From NCBI RefSeq assembly GCF_000687475.1, contig NC_057317.1:1178001-1242000 (forward strand): a stretch of 64,000 nucleotides of DNA, read 5' to 3'. Below are positions 1-11,583 of this stretch, piece by piece. A program made the translations under genes and the position numbers. A model generated the notes under the pieces. The model had not been told where the DNA came from and did no database searches. It saw only the letters and a list, made by a program, of their open reading frames with translations. Position 1 is the stretch's first letter. The number at the start of each line of letters is the position of its first letter. The stretch comes from Ustilaginoidea virens (taxonomy: Eukaryota > Ascomycota > Sordariomycetes > Hypocreales > Clavicipitaceae).

Positions 1-1692
1 GCCCCGCCCGAGCAGGCGGTTGGCGCGACCGGCGGCAGCTTGTTGCGCCGGCGTCAATTTGGGCGTGTACTTGGTGCTGCGGGCTTGACGATCAGCAGCC
101 TGCGCCTTGGCTCTGGTTCGTTCCTGAGCGAGGGCCGTCTTGCGAGGGTCTTTGGCCCGGGTAACGCGAAGTTTGCGCGGAAGCATGGGCGGAAACTTCT
201 TTTCGTTGAGGAGAAGAGCAGCCTCGACGTCGTTGGCATCCTACAGGGGAGAGGCAGGACGAGGCGATGGAGGTTAGTTGGATAACACCGGTAATGTGAG
301 ACGCCTACCTCGGCATCGCAGCAAAAAAAAGGGGGGAAAAAGTTTTTTTTGCAAGACTTACGTAGAATTGGACATAGGCGAAGCCCTTGCCGACCCTAGT
401 TTTGGCATCTCGCACGACCCGAACACTTTCGACCTTGCCGACTTTGCCAAAGGTCCGCCAGAGACCTTCTTCGGCATCAGCAGGAACTTTGGTGCGCTTT
501 TTCTCGACCTTTTCGCCCTCCTCGTTTGTGACAATGACGGTTTCGTCGTCGATGAAGCCCAAGTTCCCGACAAACACGCAGCGGCGATGGTCTGTGGGGC
601 TGGGGTGCGCTACACTGTCCACTCGGAGATGTCGTCCGAGAACCTCTGTGCCGTTGAGCTTGGAGGTCACTTGCCTGGCAGCCGCGGCGGTCGAGAAGAC
701 AACGTAGGCGTTGGCCGACCGAGTGGTGGCGTTCATGAGCGACTTGGTGATGTACGCAGCTCGCTTTGGCATGGAGCCTGTAGAGAATGCCACGGATCGA
801 AAGCGGATGGATTCGAATTTCTGCTCCGGCGCCTCGTTCAAGTCCAGAGCGGATGTCAGGTGAGATAAGAGAGTCCTCTTGGCGGCCTTGGAGAATATCG
901 CCTCGGTCGAGACATTGGAGAGGAACACAGTCCGGGAAGCTCTTTCGAAATCCGAGTCCTTGGACTCCTGTGTCAAGCTTTCATGAAGCGGACAAGCATC
1001 ATCAGCGTCGCTAGCGCCGGCATCCTCCTCTCTGGACTTTTGCCGTTTGCCCAGTGGCTTCTCGTCGTCGATTTTGGTCAGTTCGGCCAAGTACCTGGCC
1101 TCTAAATCGTCGTTGCCGTCTTTCCTCTTTCGTTTCCTGTCTCTCCTACCCTCGGCCTGCTGGACTTCTCCGCCTTCTTCAGAATCGCGTTTGGATACAG
1201 AGGCATCAGTTGGTTTCTCGACTTGGTCGCTACCGTCCTGGCAGCTCGAGTCGACAGATGAAGCGCAGTCCTCCTGGTCTTCGTCATTGTAGCCTAACTC
1301 TTGGCTAATGCTTGACAGTTCATCATCTTTGTCTTCTTTCTCCTCGTGTGGGGGGCTGTCATTCCTTCCCGGCTTCGCTTTTCCCGGTGAACCCGTTTCC
1401 AACAACGCAGAGTATCGAGATTTGGGAGGAGCTTGTACTGGGCCAGACTGCAATACCTTAGCCGACGCGGGGTGTCAGACAATTGCTCGAATACATACAC
1501 TGGTTGCAAACAGAGCGTCTAGTGTGGCGTCAATGGACGTGGAATCAGCCAGCAGCTTTCCGGATCTGTTGTGGTGATTAAAATAGACTCGGTTCCGAAG
1601 GGAAGAAGCGAGGAGGAAGAAAAAAAAGGGGACCGATGACGATGAATTCACAATTGCACCGAGTTTTTGTCGACTTACTTTTTTTTAGCCAT
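1..1692 (-). CDS. NOP12: Nop12-type nucleolar RNA-binding protein, 3' end outside window
   Basis: Nop12 family proteins act in the nucleolus in pre-25S rRNA processing. Exons on the minus strand: 1679-1692, 1499-1565, 362-1447 and 1-240 (runs off the edge); introns are 113, 51 and 121 bp with GTAAGT/GTATGT donors, and the frame is kept throughout, giving 469 residues so far. The N-terminus is [21 protein letters not shown] long acidic/basic low-complexity region with KRKRK and KRQK clusters precedes two RRM domains: RRM1 at about 199-305 (TVFLSNV) and RRM2 at about 316-420 (CVFVGNL, then GKGFAYVQF as RNP1, split by the last intron). The visible C-terminus is the Lys/Arg-rich tail typical of Nop12. 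The first exon is only 14 nt, so an open-frame call would wrongly start at 1453. It shares its upstream region with the divergent DEP1-like gene. Confidence 0.9.
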
Positions 1693-2528
1693 GCTCAAAA
1701 CGCGACGATTGGGAGACTGGTTTGAAAGAAGCTTGAGGCGTTTCAAAAAGTTTGAGCAAAGGGTCTTGCGCCTGTTTTGCCACGCCAAGATTGACGGGAA
1801 CAAATCTGAAGTTCCGAGATATTTAGATCAATCGCTTGCTTCAACTTTACCTTTTTTTTTTTTTTTTGGATGATGTACAGTAGGACCCGCGAATCAACGA
1901 ATTAACTAATCGAATCTGCTCCGTAACTGGCTGGTGGCCAGGAGTCTCATACCCCACCCCCCGTGTCGGAAGATGGAATTTCTGCCCTGCTCCACCGCCA
2001 GCTTATCCTAGGCCGTCCCTTATCAAGCACCCAATCAGTCACCAGTGCTAATTAGCCCGCACCATGGACATTTTCGATGGCCACTCCCACTGCCACCGCA
2101 TTCTTCACCCACCAGGACAGCCAGCAAGGACCTTGTCGCAGACTCTGGCCAGCGCGAAAGCGGCCCTCCCTCTCTCGCTTCTTCCGCCTCTCGTCACCAC
2201 ACGGGCCAAACCCCCCCCCCCCCCAAATTCTCCGCTCCATCTCGACAGCTATACAGCTTCTTCCGATTTTTTACACCCAGATTTCTCTCGTCACTCCCCT
2301 GTCCAACCTCGAACCCGCACGCTGCGGTCTGTGGCTTTCTCGAGCTTCTCTCTGGTCTGGTCAGCACCAGACTGCTCCGCGAAGAGCCTCGCTGCCGCTC
2401 AGACCGCCAGAGATTGAGCTTGTCACCAGGCAGAGACTCTGGGGCTTGGTCCTTTGCTCTGCAGCAAATTTCCACCCCCCGGCTTTCCAGTGACGCATCC
2501 GATCTAACCTTCAGCCACACGAGTCGCC
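1693..2528. promoter_or_regulatory. Divergent intergenic region, NOP12 / DEP1-like
   Basis: No coding gene seen. This 836-bp region must hold both promoters. It contains a T-run near 1852-1867, a C-run near 2211-2224 and a pyrimidine-rich leader before the DEP1-like ATG, as is usual for filamentous fungal promoters. Open frames here are Ser/Pro-rich by composition and have no family resemblance. Confidence 0.5.
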
Positions 2529-4693
2529 ATGACGGCCACCGTCTCTGCGCCGGGCACCTTGTCGCCTTCGGGAACTGGTGAAGCTGATCTCGAAGACAGC
2601 AATGTATCCAGCCCTCTCAGCGATGTCGAGGATGGCGATGCCAACGAAGAAGACATCCGGCATATGCAGATTCAAGGTCGCAACGACGATGCCGACAACT
2701 CTAGCCTCAGCGGAGACGAGCAACAAGATGATGCTAAAAAAGCCGACCGATCAGGGTCGGAAAGCGTGCTTTCCGATGCCGGTTCCGATGCGGTATCCGA
2801 AGCCAATGACACGGAGGCTGAAACGGAAAGGCTCTACGACACACCAAGAAACCAACGCCAACGCGACGTGGTCATTGACCAGTATAACCAAGACCAAATC
2901 TTCGAACACACGCCTAGTAAGCTCCGGAGTGCTTCTAGGCTTGTTGTTGACGATGCAAATGGAAACGTCGAGGATTCTGCATCCGAAGATGATGCGTCTA
3001 TAGCTTCTGAGGATCACTCATTGTCAAAGCCTGCCGCCAGCAACGACACAAGCGTGGATGGTGAAGGCAGGCGATCCTTGCATGAGCGGAAACGGAAGCG
3101 ATCTCCACTGGCGGATCAATCTGAATCGGACCAGCCACTGCGAAAACGATTGATCTCAGTAGGGGCGGCTGAGGTTGCTGCCGAGGACGATGATGCGCCT
3201 GTCAACGACGACGACACTACGTCGGTTAACCACCTGAGTAGAAACCACTCTGGCGGCGAAGATGATGATGTTCCGACAAAAAGTAGGAAGACGGTTGCGG
3301 ACAACGAAGATGCCGAAAACGAAATGCGAGTCGCGAAAAAACCAACCCGCAACGGGTCCAAAAGAAAGCTCGCTTCCGGAAGCAACTCTCCTTGTGACCC
3401 TCCACGTCAGGATATCAACGGAGCACAGCTAGACCCCGTCCAAGACGGAGATATAGAACAACGAAGCGAGGATGTCGAAGGAGATGCAGATGAGATCGAT
3501 GCTGCGGCAAAAAGCATCGAAGAAGGTAGGTGACTGTGTTGCGCCTTTGACACTCCAATTTGGACCATGGATGGCTAATGCTGGTTTTACTACAGCGGAG
3601 AGAAAAATTGCTGCTTTCAAAGATTGGACCCATATTGAGGAAATGTTTGGGATATTCAGAGACAGGTAAGCCTTGGGTTCTTTTTAATGGCTTCATTCGC
3701 CACCATTACTTGCAATGACCTGAACTTTGTCCCCCAGGCTATACAAGGATCGGCTACAACGACTCGAGGACGAGGAGCAATCACTACTCGCAGACGTTCC
3801 AACACATCCTGAGTACTTGAATATGAAGCAATGTTTAGACGATCGGCTCGAAAGGAAGGTGCAAGAAATGAACATGGAGTTCGCTTTCCGCTTGGAAGCT
3901 CATGAGCGTCGCGCTGTGGCAGTTCGAGCTCAAATTTGGGGCCAGTTCTTCCAAGCTGTCCGTGAACGACGGGAAGCGGCCCTGGAATCTCTGAACCGAC
4001 AGTGGTATGAGGTGCAAACTGCAAGGAGAAGCGCACACAGCCTCCCAGACTACGGGCTGTTGTTTCCCAAGGACCAGGTTAGACGGGTGCGAAATGCGAT
4101 TGCATACAACACAGAAGTCTCGGCGCTTTCAGGGCTCGCAAAATATGAAGGCTTTCCGGCCGGTCCCGATTTGAAAGGCGCCTCTCCATCCGAGGTTGAG
4201 GCTGATTTCCAAGCCATAGATGTGGGTTCTCGGCTCCTGCTTATGTTGCTTTGCACCTGAGAGTTGCTCGTCTGACACTCACCAACTTTTACAGCAAGCT
4301 CGGCGTGGCCGCCACAGAAACGTGACGTCTGTTCGTGAGGATTATCCGAACCCTGCATTCACTCGTTTAGGCCCAGCAGGAGAACAGTTTATCAAAGACA
4401 CTCCGTGGGCTAATCCACACCACTCTGCGCACAAAATTCACCAGCAAGCACCAAACATCATCCCCGCTCCTCGCCCGAATCAGACAATTCCTGGCTGTGG
4501 AGCCCCTTCATCTGCTGACACGAAAGCAGCATCTGGCAGTCAGAAATTGATTGATCAATCGCGAGGCTTGTTAAACGGATTGTCCGAGTCGCCAGAATTG
4601 GCGAGATCTGTTTTGAATCCAGCTGTTCACCCGGCGAAGAGGGTATCAAGCATACCGAATATCGGAAGGGGCCCAAAAGCCACTGCTGCATGA
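2529..4693 (+). CDS. DEP1: Sds3/Dep1-family subunit of the Rpd3L histone deacetylase complex
   Basis: Sds3-like proteins are scaffold subunits of the Rpd3/Sin3 large deacetylase complex and act in transcriptional repression in the nucleus. Exons: 2529-3525, 3596-3665, 3738-4221, 4295-4693; phases 1, 2 and 0 join cleanly to a 649-residue protein. Residues 1-335 are a very acidic, Ser/Asp-rich disordered region with basic patches (KRKRS, KKPTRNGSKRK). The conserved Sds3-like helical domain begins at about 333 with AERKIAAFKDWTHIEEMFGI and runs through the coiled segments LYKDRLQRLEDEEQ and EMNMEFAFRLEAHERRAVAV to about 480. The C-terminal 130 residues are low complexity. I cannot separate Sds3 from Dep1 orthology by eye; the long acidic N-terminus favours the Dep1-type annotation used in filamentous fungi. 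A T28 tract lies 50 bp after the stop codon. Confidence 0.82.
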
Positions 4694-5563
4694 AACTTTG
4701 AACGACGGCGTTTGGATCTATTTGGAAACTGGCGGGGGGTTTCTTTTTTTTTTTTTTTTTTTTTTTTTTTTGTTTAGACTTACACTTCAGCACAGCCCTA
4801 CGGACGCAATAAATATGATACCCAGAGGAAACTTGTTGGCTTTAGTTATGTAAAATAGGTGGTCTACTTTGTTTGACTGGGTCTGGTGTTGGTGGCGGCC
4901 AATCTGTGTCTGCCAGAATGTGCATAGGCGGCGTGAGATACTCGGTCAGTGGGAGACGACTGGGACCGGGTAACCAACTGAGTGCTTGTGGTTGGCTTTC
5001 TTCTACCATATTCACCTATAGTACTTGCTCTGAAAAGGGCTGCGTCGACAAGTCTTATATTATGACGCGCCTAGGAGTTACCAGCTCGATTGATGCGTCA
5101 CTTCAATGAATGAAGTTGGCTTTCCTTTCCAACAGTGGCCCTTGCATCAAACGATTCGCAGGAACGTGTTAAGAGTGAGCCCTCTGACAGTATAATGATA
5201 CCGTAGAACCTAAGTCATGGTTGCTATTCAAACCTGGTTCATTTCGCAAGGAATCGTGGATAAATATTAGCCACTATATCTTGGGGTGAAGACGACACTC
5301 TATTGCTCAGACCAGCCTGTGAAACTGGATTTGGCTTCTTCCTTCGCATCCTGATGAGAGGTGTTTATGACGGAAGAGGAGCCAGAGGGAACTGGAGACA
5401 GGTCGCTATATTGTACAATACGATGGTCACATTTTAGAGGCTCGGAGTTTCTCAATGATGCGAACGCCGAGTGTCGTAAGTCGGATGACGAATGGTATCT
5501 TATCAAATTCTGAATCTTTGCTCTCCAACGAAATTACGTGTATTGCCGGACCGGACCACTTGC
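4694..5563. other. Convergent intergenic region with T28 tract
   Basis: This lies between the stop codons of the DEP1-like gene and COA3. It holds a 28-nt T homopolymer at 4744-4771 and no convincing coding sequence on either strand; the short open frames show no conservation that I recognise. Confidence 0.6.
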
Positions 5564-5918
5564 TCACTTTGGAGGAGCATGTTTTTGCGGCGCATCAGGG
5601 ACCTTGACATCGTCAAAGTCGTCTTGACCCACGGCCTTCAAGGTATACCAATCTAGTAGCGTTCAGGTTAGTCAAAAGGCTGCCGATTTACAAGCATGTG
5701 AATGATGCCATACAGATCCCTCCAACGAGAGTGAGGAGACCCAGGCCAGTGACCGCATTTTTGAACAGGTACGGTCGACGGGCGCGAATGAGAGCCGGTC
5801 CCTGGCGATAGCGACGGTCGTAGTATGTTGACTGCGAACTATTGCAGGATGCTGCGTTAGCCAGCCAGTACATTCGGGAAAAAAAATGATGCATAGAAGA
5901 AAGCACAAACTTTGCCAT
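5564..5918 (-). CDS. COA3: Cytochrome c oxidase assembly factor Coa3
   Basis: Coa3 (Cox25) is a small single-span mitochondrial inner-membrane protein. It binds newly made Cox1 with Cox14 and Mss51 and takes part in the translational feedback on COX1. Exons on the minus strand: 5911-5918 (8 nt), 5714-5838, 5564-5652; together exactly 73 residues plus stop. The conserved core is visible: STYYDRRYRQGPALIRARRP, then a hydrophobic segment from about residue 31 to 48, then VGQDDFDDVKVPDAP. The second splice restores the conserved YWYTLKAVG, which supports that intron. The first exon rests on a GTTTGT donor and an ATAG acceptor with a GCTAAC branch site; the start is therefore less certain than the rest. 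Head-to-head with PTA1. Confidence 0.85.
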
Positions 5919-6632
5919 TGTATTCGTGAATCCCGCCTCGAACGTCGTAAAATAGAGTCAAGCGTTGACAACAAGGCACTTGGACCGACCTTGGAGATGG
6001 CAAGATGCTGCTCGTTACATATGTATGTTGCTCGGTTGTGGAAGGGGCGTACAATTTCCCAAAGTTGGATGATTGCGGATATCGGGTCATTCCCGGCTAA
6101 GCGACAACAGGCGCAAGTTGCAGACGTCTCCTTCCCGAAGCAGAATGGTCTCGACTTCTCCAATAATCCATCCTCCATGTCGGTCGGGTGGGTCTTTAAT
6201 CCGCGTCTCCAGTTTGGCAAGCCAAAACCTGAACTTATGCACGGAGCTTCTGCCAGGATCACGACCTCACGACAGATCATTATACGTTTTTGCACTCAAG
6301 ATCTGTACGGCTATCGCGACGCATTGTACACAAATTCGCCCTCATTTACGTTGCGCAGTCGTCGCCGATTGGACCGAAAAGAATGAGGCGTGGTCAATGA
6401 TATATTTCGGCATTTCCAGCCTCGTTGTGCGACCCTTTGAACCGCCGCGGCCACGTCAACAGCTCGTCCGAGAGTATGAACTTATAGAGGTCATTAAGCA
6501 CCAGAAAAAAGTCATCAATCGGGTCGCTCTCTCTTAGACTGACTGGCCGGATCCTATAATAGACGACTTGCCGCGCCACGGAAAGAAGTCGTGAATCACC
6601 GAATCACCTCCCTAGCGGATACGAAAGTAAAC
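5919..6632. promoter_or_regulatory. Divergent intergenic region, COA3 / PTA1
   Basis: 714 bp between two outward-facing start codons. No gene is supported; open frames on both strands overlap here without family resemblance. No clear binding motif stands out by eye. Confidence 0.45.
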
Positions 6633-9083
6633 ATGAGTTCCAGCCTCTCCGTCCCGGAGCAAATCCGTCAGCTCAACGACGCGCGAAAGCTCGTTCTTGG
6701 GGATGTCAAGTACTATCCCAGCGTGGTTAGAGGGCTGCTTCCTATCATTGGACCAAGCGCCCCGGTCGAATTGCGACGATGGGGAGCCGAGTTTTTGGCA
6801 GAAGCATTTTCAACGCCTGCCTTACCCAACGGCGAGAAGGAGACAATGCAGTTATATGTGCTGGCAACGGTTGAGTCACTTCTTGGCGAGAGAGAAGACC
6901 CCCAGGTACTGCGAAGTGTAATACAAACAGCGGCCAGCATCTATCCGCTGGCTTTGAGATGGATGTAAGCTACCTCAGCATCTATTGATGCCATGGCTCG
7001 GAAAGAATCCCCTGATACCGAGGATCATGGGGCTAATATTATTTCTCCTCAGAATAAACAATGGATACGATACGGTTACATGGGAAAAGATGTTGAGCAT
7101 CAAGCAAACAATATTTCGTTTATGGGATAACGCTATTCCTTCAGTGAAAATAAACTGCGTCAAATTCGCGCAAAGGGTCGTTTTGGCCCAGACGGTCTCG
7201 ACAGGAGCTGAATACAGAGTGGGTTTAGAACCAGATCATGTAGTGGGAATCACGACTGACAGGCTACAGCAAGCTGGTACACTCGATGTCTCGTTGGACA
7301 AGGTTCCACCTAATCACCAGTCACTCGACCCCCGAAGTCTCGAGGCCGAAGCATCGGGTCTCCTCGATCGTATACTGGGCACCTTGCAGGAGAGCACGTA
7401 AGCGTACAACACGATGATTCAAGTTGGATCCGGTATCGCGTACTAATGGAATACAGTGACGCCCTCCTAGTTGATGCAACGCTTAACTGCTTATCAATTC
7501 TTGTGCGGACGCGTCCTGCCACTTCGAGCCGTATCCTGAACGCGTTACTCAATTTCAACCCGCTTCAACTGGCTAACTCGCCGTTGACTGCCAGGAGCAG
7601 AGTCATGATAAAGTCCATGGAAAAGACGGCTAGATTGTTGTTGATCCACCTTACCAAAAGAGACCCTCATAATCCCATTGTTCCAAGGATCCATCAACAC
7701 ATTGACCGAACCATGCGCATGGTGATGGAAGTACTGGACGATTCCGGGAGGAAACGACCGTTGGAAGCCCAACAGCACGATGGCTTTGACGCAAAACGCC
7801 AAAAAGTTGTGCAGTCTCATATGCCCGAAGTCCCAGCGCTGAAAGCTGGACCTCACAGTTTGGCTGACGTCTTCACCCTCGTCGGGCATGCCGGCCTCAA
7901 ATCATACGACCTTTCTCAATTATCGGCTGCCATGGTGGCCAAGATTGCGGTAGTAGCGCTATCACGCATAGACGCCCAACTGCTCGCCAAAGCCGTCGAT
8001 GGCGTTCGCGGACGACTGGCGGCTTTGGCCGAGGCGCCCGCGCCAGAACTGAACCCGAATACGGCACCGCTGGGGGTTGACGATGATGACGACGACTACG
8101 AACCCGACTTTTACGAGGCAGAAGACACGGAGCAGCTCCTGAACAAGCTAGATGGGTCCTCTACCAGCTTGCCAGAACTTACAGCTCTAGACACCACACT
8201 GGCTTTGACCGCGTTCAGTCTCCCTCAGCCTCCCGAAATAACGCCAGAGATGGCGCTCACGGCTGGCAGCGGGACTGTGGCGAAAGTGCTGGATATGATG
8301 AAGTCTCTGGAAGAGCCCGTGACAAAGAAGCACAAGGTTGGATTTGTTCGGTTGGCGGCCAGTTCGGGAACCAGGGACTCTTGGATGACCATTCTGACGC
8401 GACTCGCCACCCGATCAACGACGGGGCTGGAGGCGGTTGCGGTGAAGGGCGAAGCGCAGCAATCACCTCGTCAGCCATCACTAAGCGAGAATATCCGAGA
8501 AGTGTTGTATAACTATGTCATGGAGGACTTCCGCAAGCACATCGACGTCGCCGTATCATGGCTTTGCGAGGAATGGTACAACGACAAGATTCAAGCGCGC
8601 ATGGGTGACGATTATTCCAAGAATTACGACAAGACAGCGTTGCAGCTCATCAACGGCTTCCTTCCCTACCTGCACCCTCAAGACAAGGCGCTGACCCGAT
8701 TTTTGAGCGAGATCCCCGAGCTAAGTCGCGTCATGCTCTCCCGCGTGAAAGACATGTGCAGGGACCCTAGTGTCACGCAACTGGCACTCACAAGTTTGCT
8801 GTATCTGTCCATGATGCGGCCTCCTGTGAAGGAGATGGCACTCGATACCGTGCAGGACATTTGGACTGAATGTGAGTTTCGGTGTGGTTCCATGAAGTAA
8901 AAATAGGCCATATTGCTCGCATCCCGATTGCTGACCACTCTGCCTGAAGTCGAGGATGCCAGGCCGATGGCCTCTAAATATCTATCGAAATACAGGCCAG
9001 GATTCCTGGAAACTGCTGAGGCTAGCAAAGAACAAGGAGACGGCGCTAGCTTGACCGCTTCAACTGCAATTCCAACACGTTGA
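6633..9083 (+). CDS. PTA1: Pta1/symplekin, cleavage and polyadenylation factor subunit
   Basis: Pta1 (symplekin) is the scaffold of the nuclear cleavage and polyadenylation factor that forms mRNA 3' ends; it bridges the Ssu72/Glc7 phosphatase module and the endonuclease module. Exons: 6633-6964, 7053-7397, 7457-8871, 8950-9083, giving 741 residues with correct phases. The N-terminal half is helical, HEAT-like, including LRWIINNGYDTVTWEKM across the first splice and a segment around SLDPRSLEAEASGLLDRILG. An Asp-rich patch (DDDDDDYEPD) lies at about 405. The C-terminal half (from about ENIREVLYNYVMEDFRKHID) matches the conserved symplekin/Pta1 tail. ATG 6633 is the first ATG in frame; codons upstream in that frame start only with GTG. 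A T21 tract follows the stop by 45 bp. Confidence 0.85.
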
Positions 9084-9868
9084 TGACAAGCGGACCAAGG
9101 CAGACATTTGCGACACGCTTAGCTCAGGTTTTTTTTTTTTTTTTTTTTTGCGACAAATCTTGCCAAAGTGTCAGTTTTGGGACACAAACAAAGTCTGACC
9201 CTGGAGAACACTGCACGAGAATGCCCACTCTAAAGGTTTTTTTTCTTTCCTGTACAAATCGTGGGCATACTGCTTGGCGTTTTATTGGAGAAAAGGCGCA
9301 ATACCTGGGGCAACTGTAAACTTGCCGTTTTTGGCCATGTTCAGGAGGCAAGCCGGTTGTTTCATTTCGGGATGGGCAAATGTGGATGTGAAGAACGAAG
9401 TAGGCACCATTACGGCATGTATAAAGAAGAAAAAGGGCATGCCAGTTCTATTCCCAAGTTGGCTAGGGGGGGGTTAGAGGTCTTGAGATTCATTAGGGAA
9501 CGGCATTCGGGAGCCATGTAGTTGTCTCGAGAAAGGTCGATAACTAGAGCCCCGAGCACGTCGAGGGCGTCACTTTCAGAGGCGAGCAAGGAAAGAAACG
9601 GCATCAACAAGAGTGAGGTCGTAGGTCAGCATCAAGCACAACACGCCATTCCCTCGCCGTCTCGGACAGCAAACAAAGGCAAGCGCATCCATCCGTGTGT
9701 CCGCGTATCAAAGGGGGCGCCGAGCACGACGCCTGGGCTGGCACAGAGCACTGAGTGCTGATTTGGCGTACATGCAAGGGATTGGGACTATGAGTTTACG
9801 AATTGGTAGCGGGATTAGTGAAAACGCAGATTGAGGCGGCTGGGGATTCGAAGCTCGTGAGGAGGGCC

Positions 9869-9897
9869 GGCTCGGCTCGGCTCGGCTCGGCTCGGCT
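9869..9897. repeat. GGCTC pentamer microsatellite
   Basis: About six uninterrupted copies of GGCTC. It is in gene-free DNA and its only visible feature is the tandem repetition. Confidence 0.9.
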
Positions 9898-10290
9898 GTT
9901 GTCCGAGTCAAAAGGTCGACTGACACCTGGGGTTCATGTATCTGCCGTGGTGATGGGCGGGGGCAATGATGGCAGGCATGCAACTTGCGAGGACGGACTG
10001 CGAGCTGCTGTCTGTCTCGAGTGCGGGCTGCGCTAATTTGAATGACTTGCACCATGCATGCAAAGCCTCCCGGATTCGACTGCCCCTGCGTATAAGAGCG
10101 GTCGGTGCAGAAGAGGTGGGTGGATTGACGAGACGTGAGGCTGAAGCCGATCCACGCACCGGCAGTCAGTTTGGCCATGATGGCGTCAAGTTGACCTTTG
10201 AAAGAGGTCTGGCAGAGCTGCCAGGCCTTGTAAGCGCCCGGGCAGTACCAGCAGGTAGGAGGTACCACCCCCTACTCTTAGGTCAGGTAC

Positions 10291-10330
10291 GGTACCTAGG
10301 TACCTACCTAAGGTACCTAGGTACCTAAGG
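10291..10330. repeat. GGTACCTAGGTACCT palindromic repeat cluster
   Basis: Overlapping copies of GGTACCTAGGTACCT, each a near-perfect palindrome, in a 40-bp block. Related copies occur at 10801-10816, 38252-38266, 53570-53600, 56392-56416, 56697-56755 and 63884-63975, always outside genes. Confidence 0.8.
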
Positions 10331-11535
10331 AGGAGGTACTAGGGATGGAGTGGCCTCGAGGGAAAATAGGAGTTGGACAGGCTGGGGGTTTATCATCTAG
10401 GCATCGTTTCATCCAGCCGCGGAGGTCTCGGAAGATAATCGACGTACGGATTAGCGACGACAATGCTTTCGCGCCGACTGGTCTAGAGAAACCATCACCT
10501 GCCGCAACATCCGTTTCGCGCCTCTCGACGCCGTGATGAAGATGGCTGTAGCCTGCGATACTGCATGTACAGTACTGAGCGATGTAGCCCCTACGTCCTG
10601 TCAAGCTGGCGACAGTTGTGGGAGCTGACCCGGCGCCAATACTACCGCTGCAACATGACATAACAATCAATATGCAGCCTTGTCTTCAGGATCGTTCCAT
10701 TACTCTCTTTATCGTTCTTTTGGAGATGTGGCCTTTGGACTGTACAGGCACATTGCAGAGTACGGAGTACACCGTACTCACAGATGATTGACAGGAACCT
10801 GTAGGTACCTTAGGTAGGAACTTGGAGGTACTCCTCAGAGAGCCCCACTTGGGTGCAGTGCAGGGGTACCTGGACCATCAATCAGAGGCCAAAGGTTTCC
10901 CCCCCCAGATCTTCTCACGGACCAAACCGCTTCCATTTGCGCTGCAAACACGGCCAAAAATTCGGCTCGCATGCTCAATTTGCTGCTTTGCAAGAGACCG
11001 GGAATCTTTCGAAACCGGCTACTCCGTGACAGAGATAACTTTCTGCGATTCACTGGGAGGGCTGCGCAGGATCTGGCTTCCATTCTTCATCCTTGGAGAA
11101 AGTTTGCATGACCGCAGTGTCCCTGTCTCAATCCTAGCTTCCCGGTTCCTGTCCCCTGGATGCCTCCATTCCTCACCCCCTCACCCCTGCGCTGTGGGAT
11201 GTGGCATTGGCTTGGTCTGTCACTGCCACATCAATTTCAGCAGGTCCAGAGGGCAGTGGTGAAGGCGAGGGTCGGTTTTTTGTATGTTTAAGAAAAGGGC
11301 CAAAAAAAAAAAAAAAAAAAAAAAAAGCGAGAGAGAAAAGGTGCGACCAAACAGCTAACGCTCTACCGGCGCCGTTCGCTCTTATCCAACTCCCTTCAGA
11401 TGCTCTGCTGCCCCGACATCATCAACAACCACTAGAACGCACCCGTCGCAAATATTCGCATTGTTTTCAGCTGCCGAAAAAAAGGAAAAAGGAAAAAAAA
11501 AAAAACCTATCATCCAGTTGACGTTTTACCGCTAG

Positions 11536-11583
11536 ATGCTGCAAACGCAAACCCCCTGGCCTCAGCCTCCACAGGCACCATGA
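11536..11583 (+). promoter_or_regulatory. Upstream ORF overlapping the SHE3-like start codon
   Basis: ATG at 11536 opens a 15-codon frame (MLQTQTPWPQPPQAP) whose TGA stop shares bases with the main ATG at 11580 (sequence ATGA). If the leader is transcribed from upstream of 11536 and not spliced out, ribosomes would end on the main start codon, an arrangement that can limit or couple translation. This is inference from sequence only. Confidence 0.5.

Larger units (their letters stand above)
9084..11579. other. Repeat-rich intergenic region before SHE3-like gene
   Basis: About 2.5 kb with no supported gene. It holds T21 (9129-9149), a GGCTC pentamer array, GGTACC-type repeats near 10291 and 10801, one TACGGAGTA copy (10761-10769) and A25 (11302-11326). 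The last 200 bp are CT-rich and probably the promoter and leader of the SHE3-like gene. A small open frame (ATG 11400, 11 codons) also lies in that leader. Confidence 0.55.
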
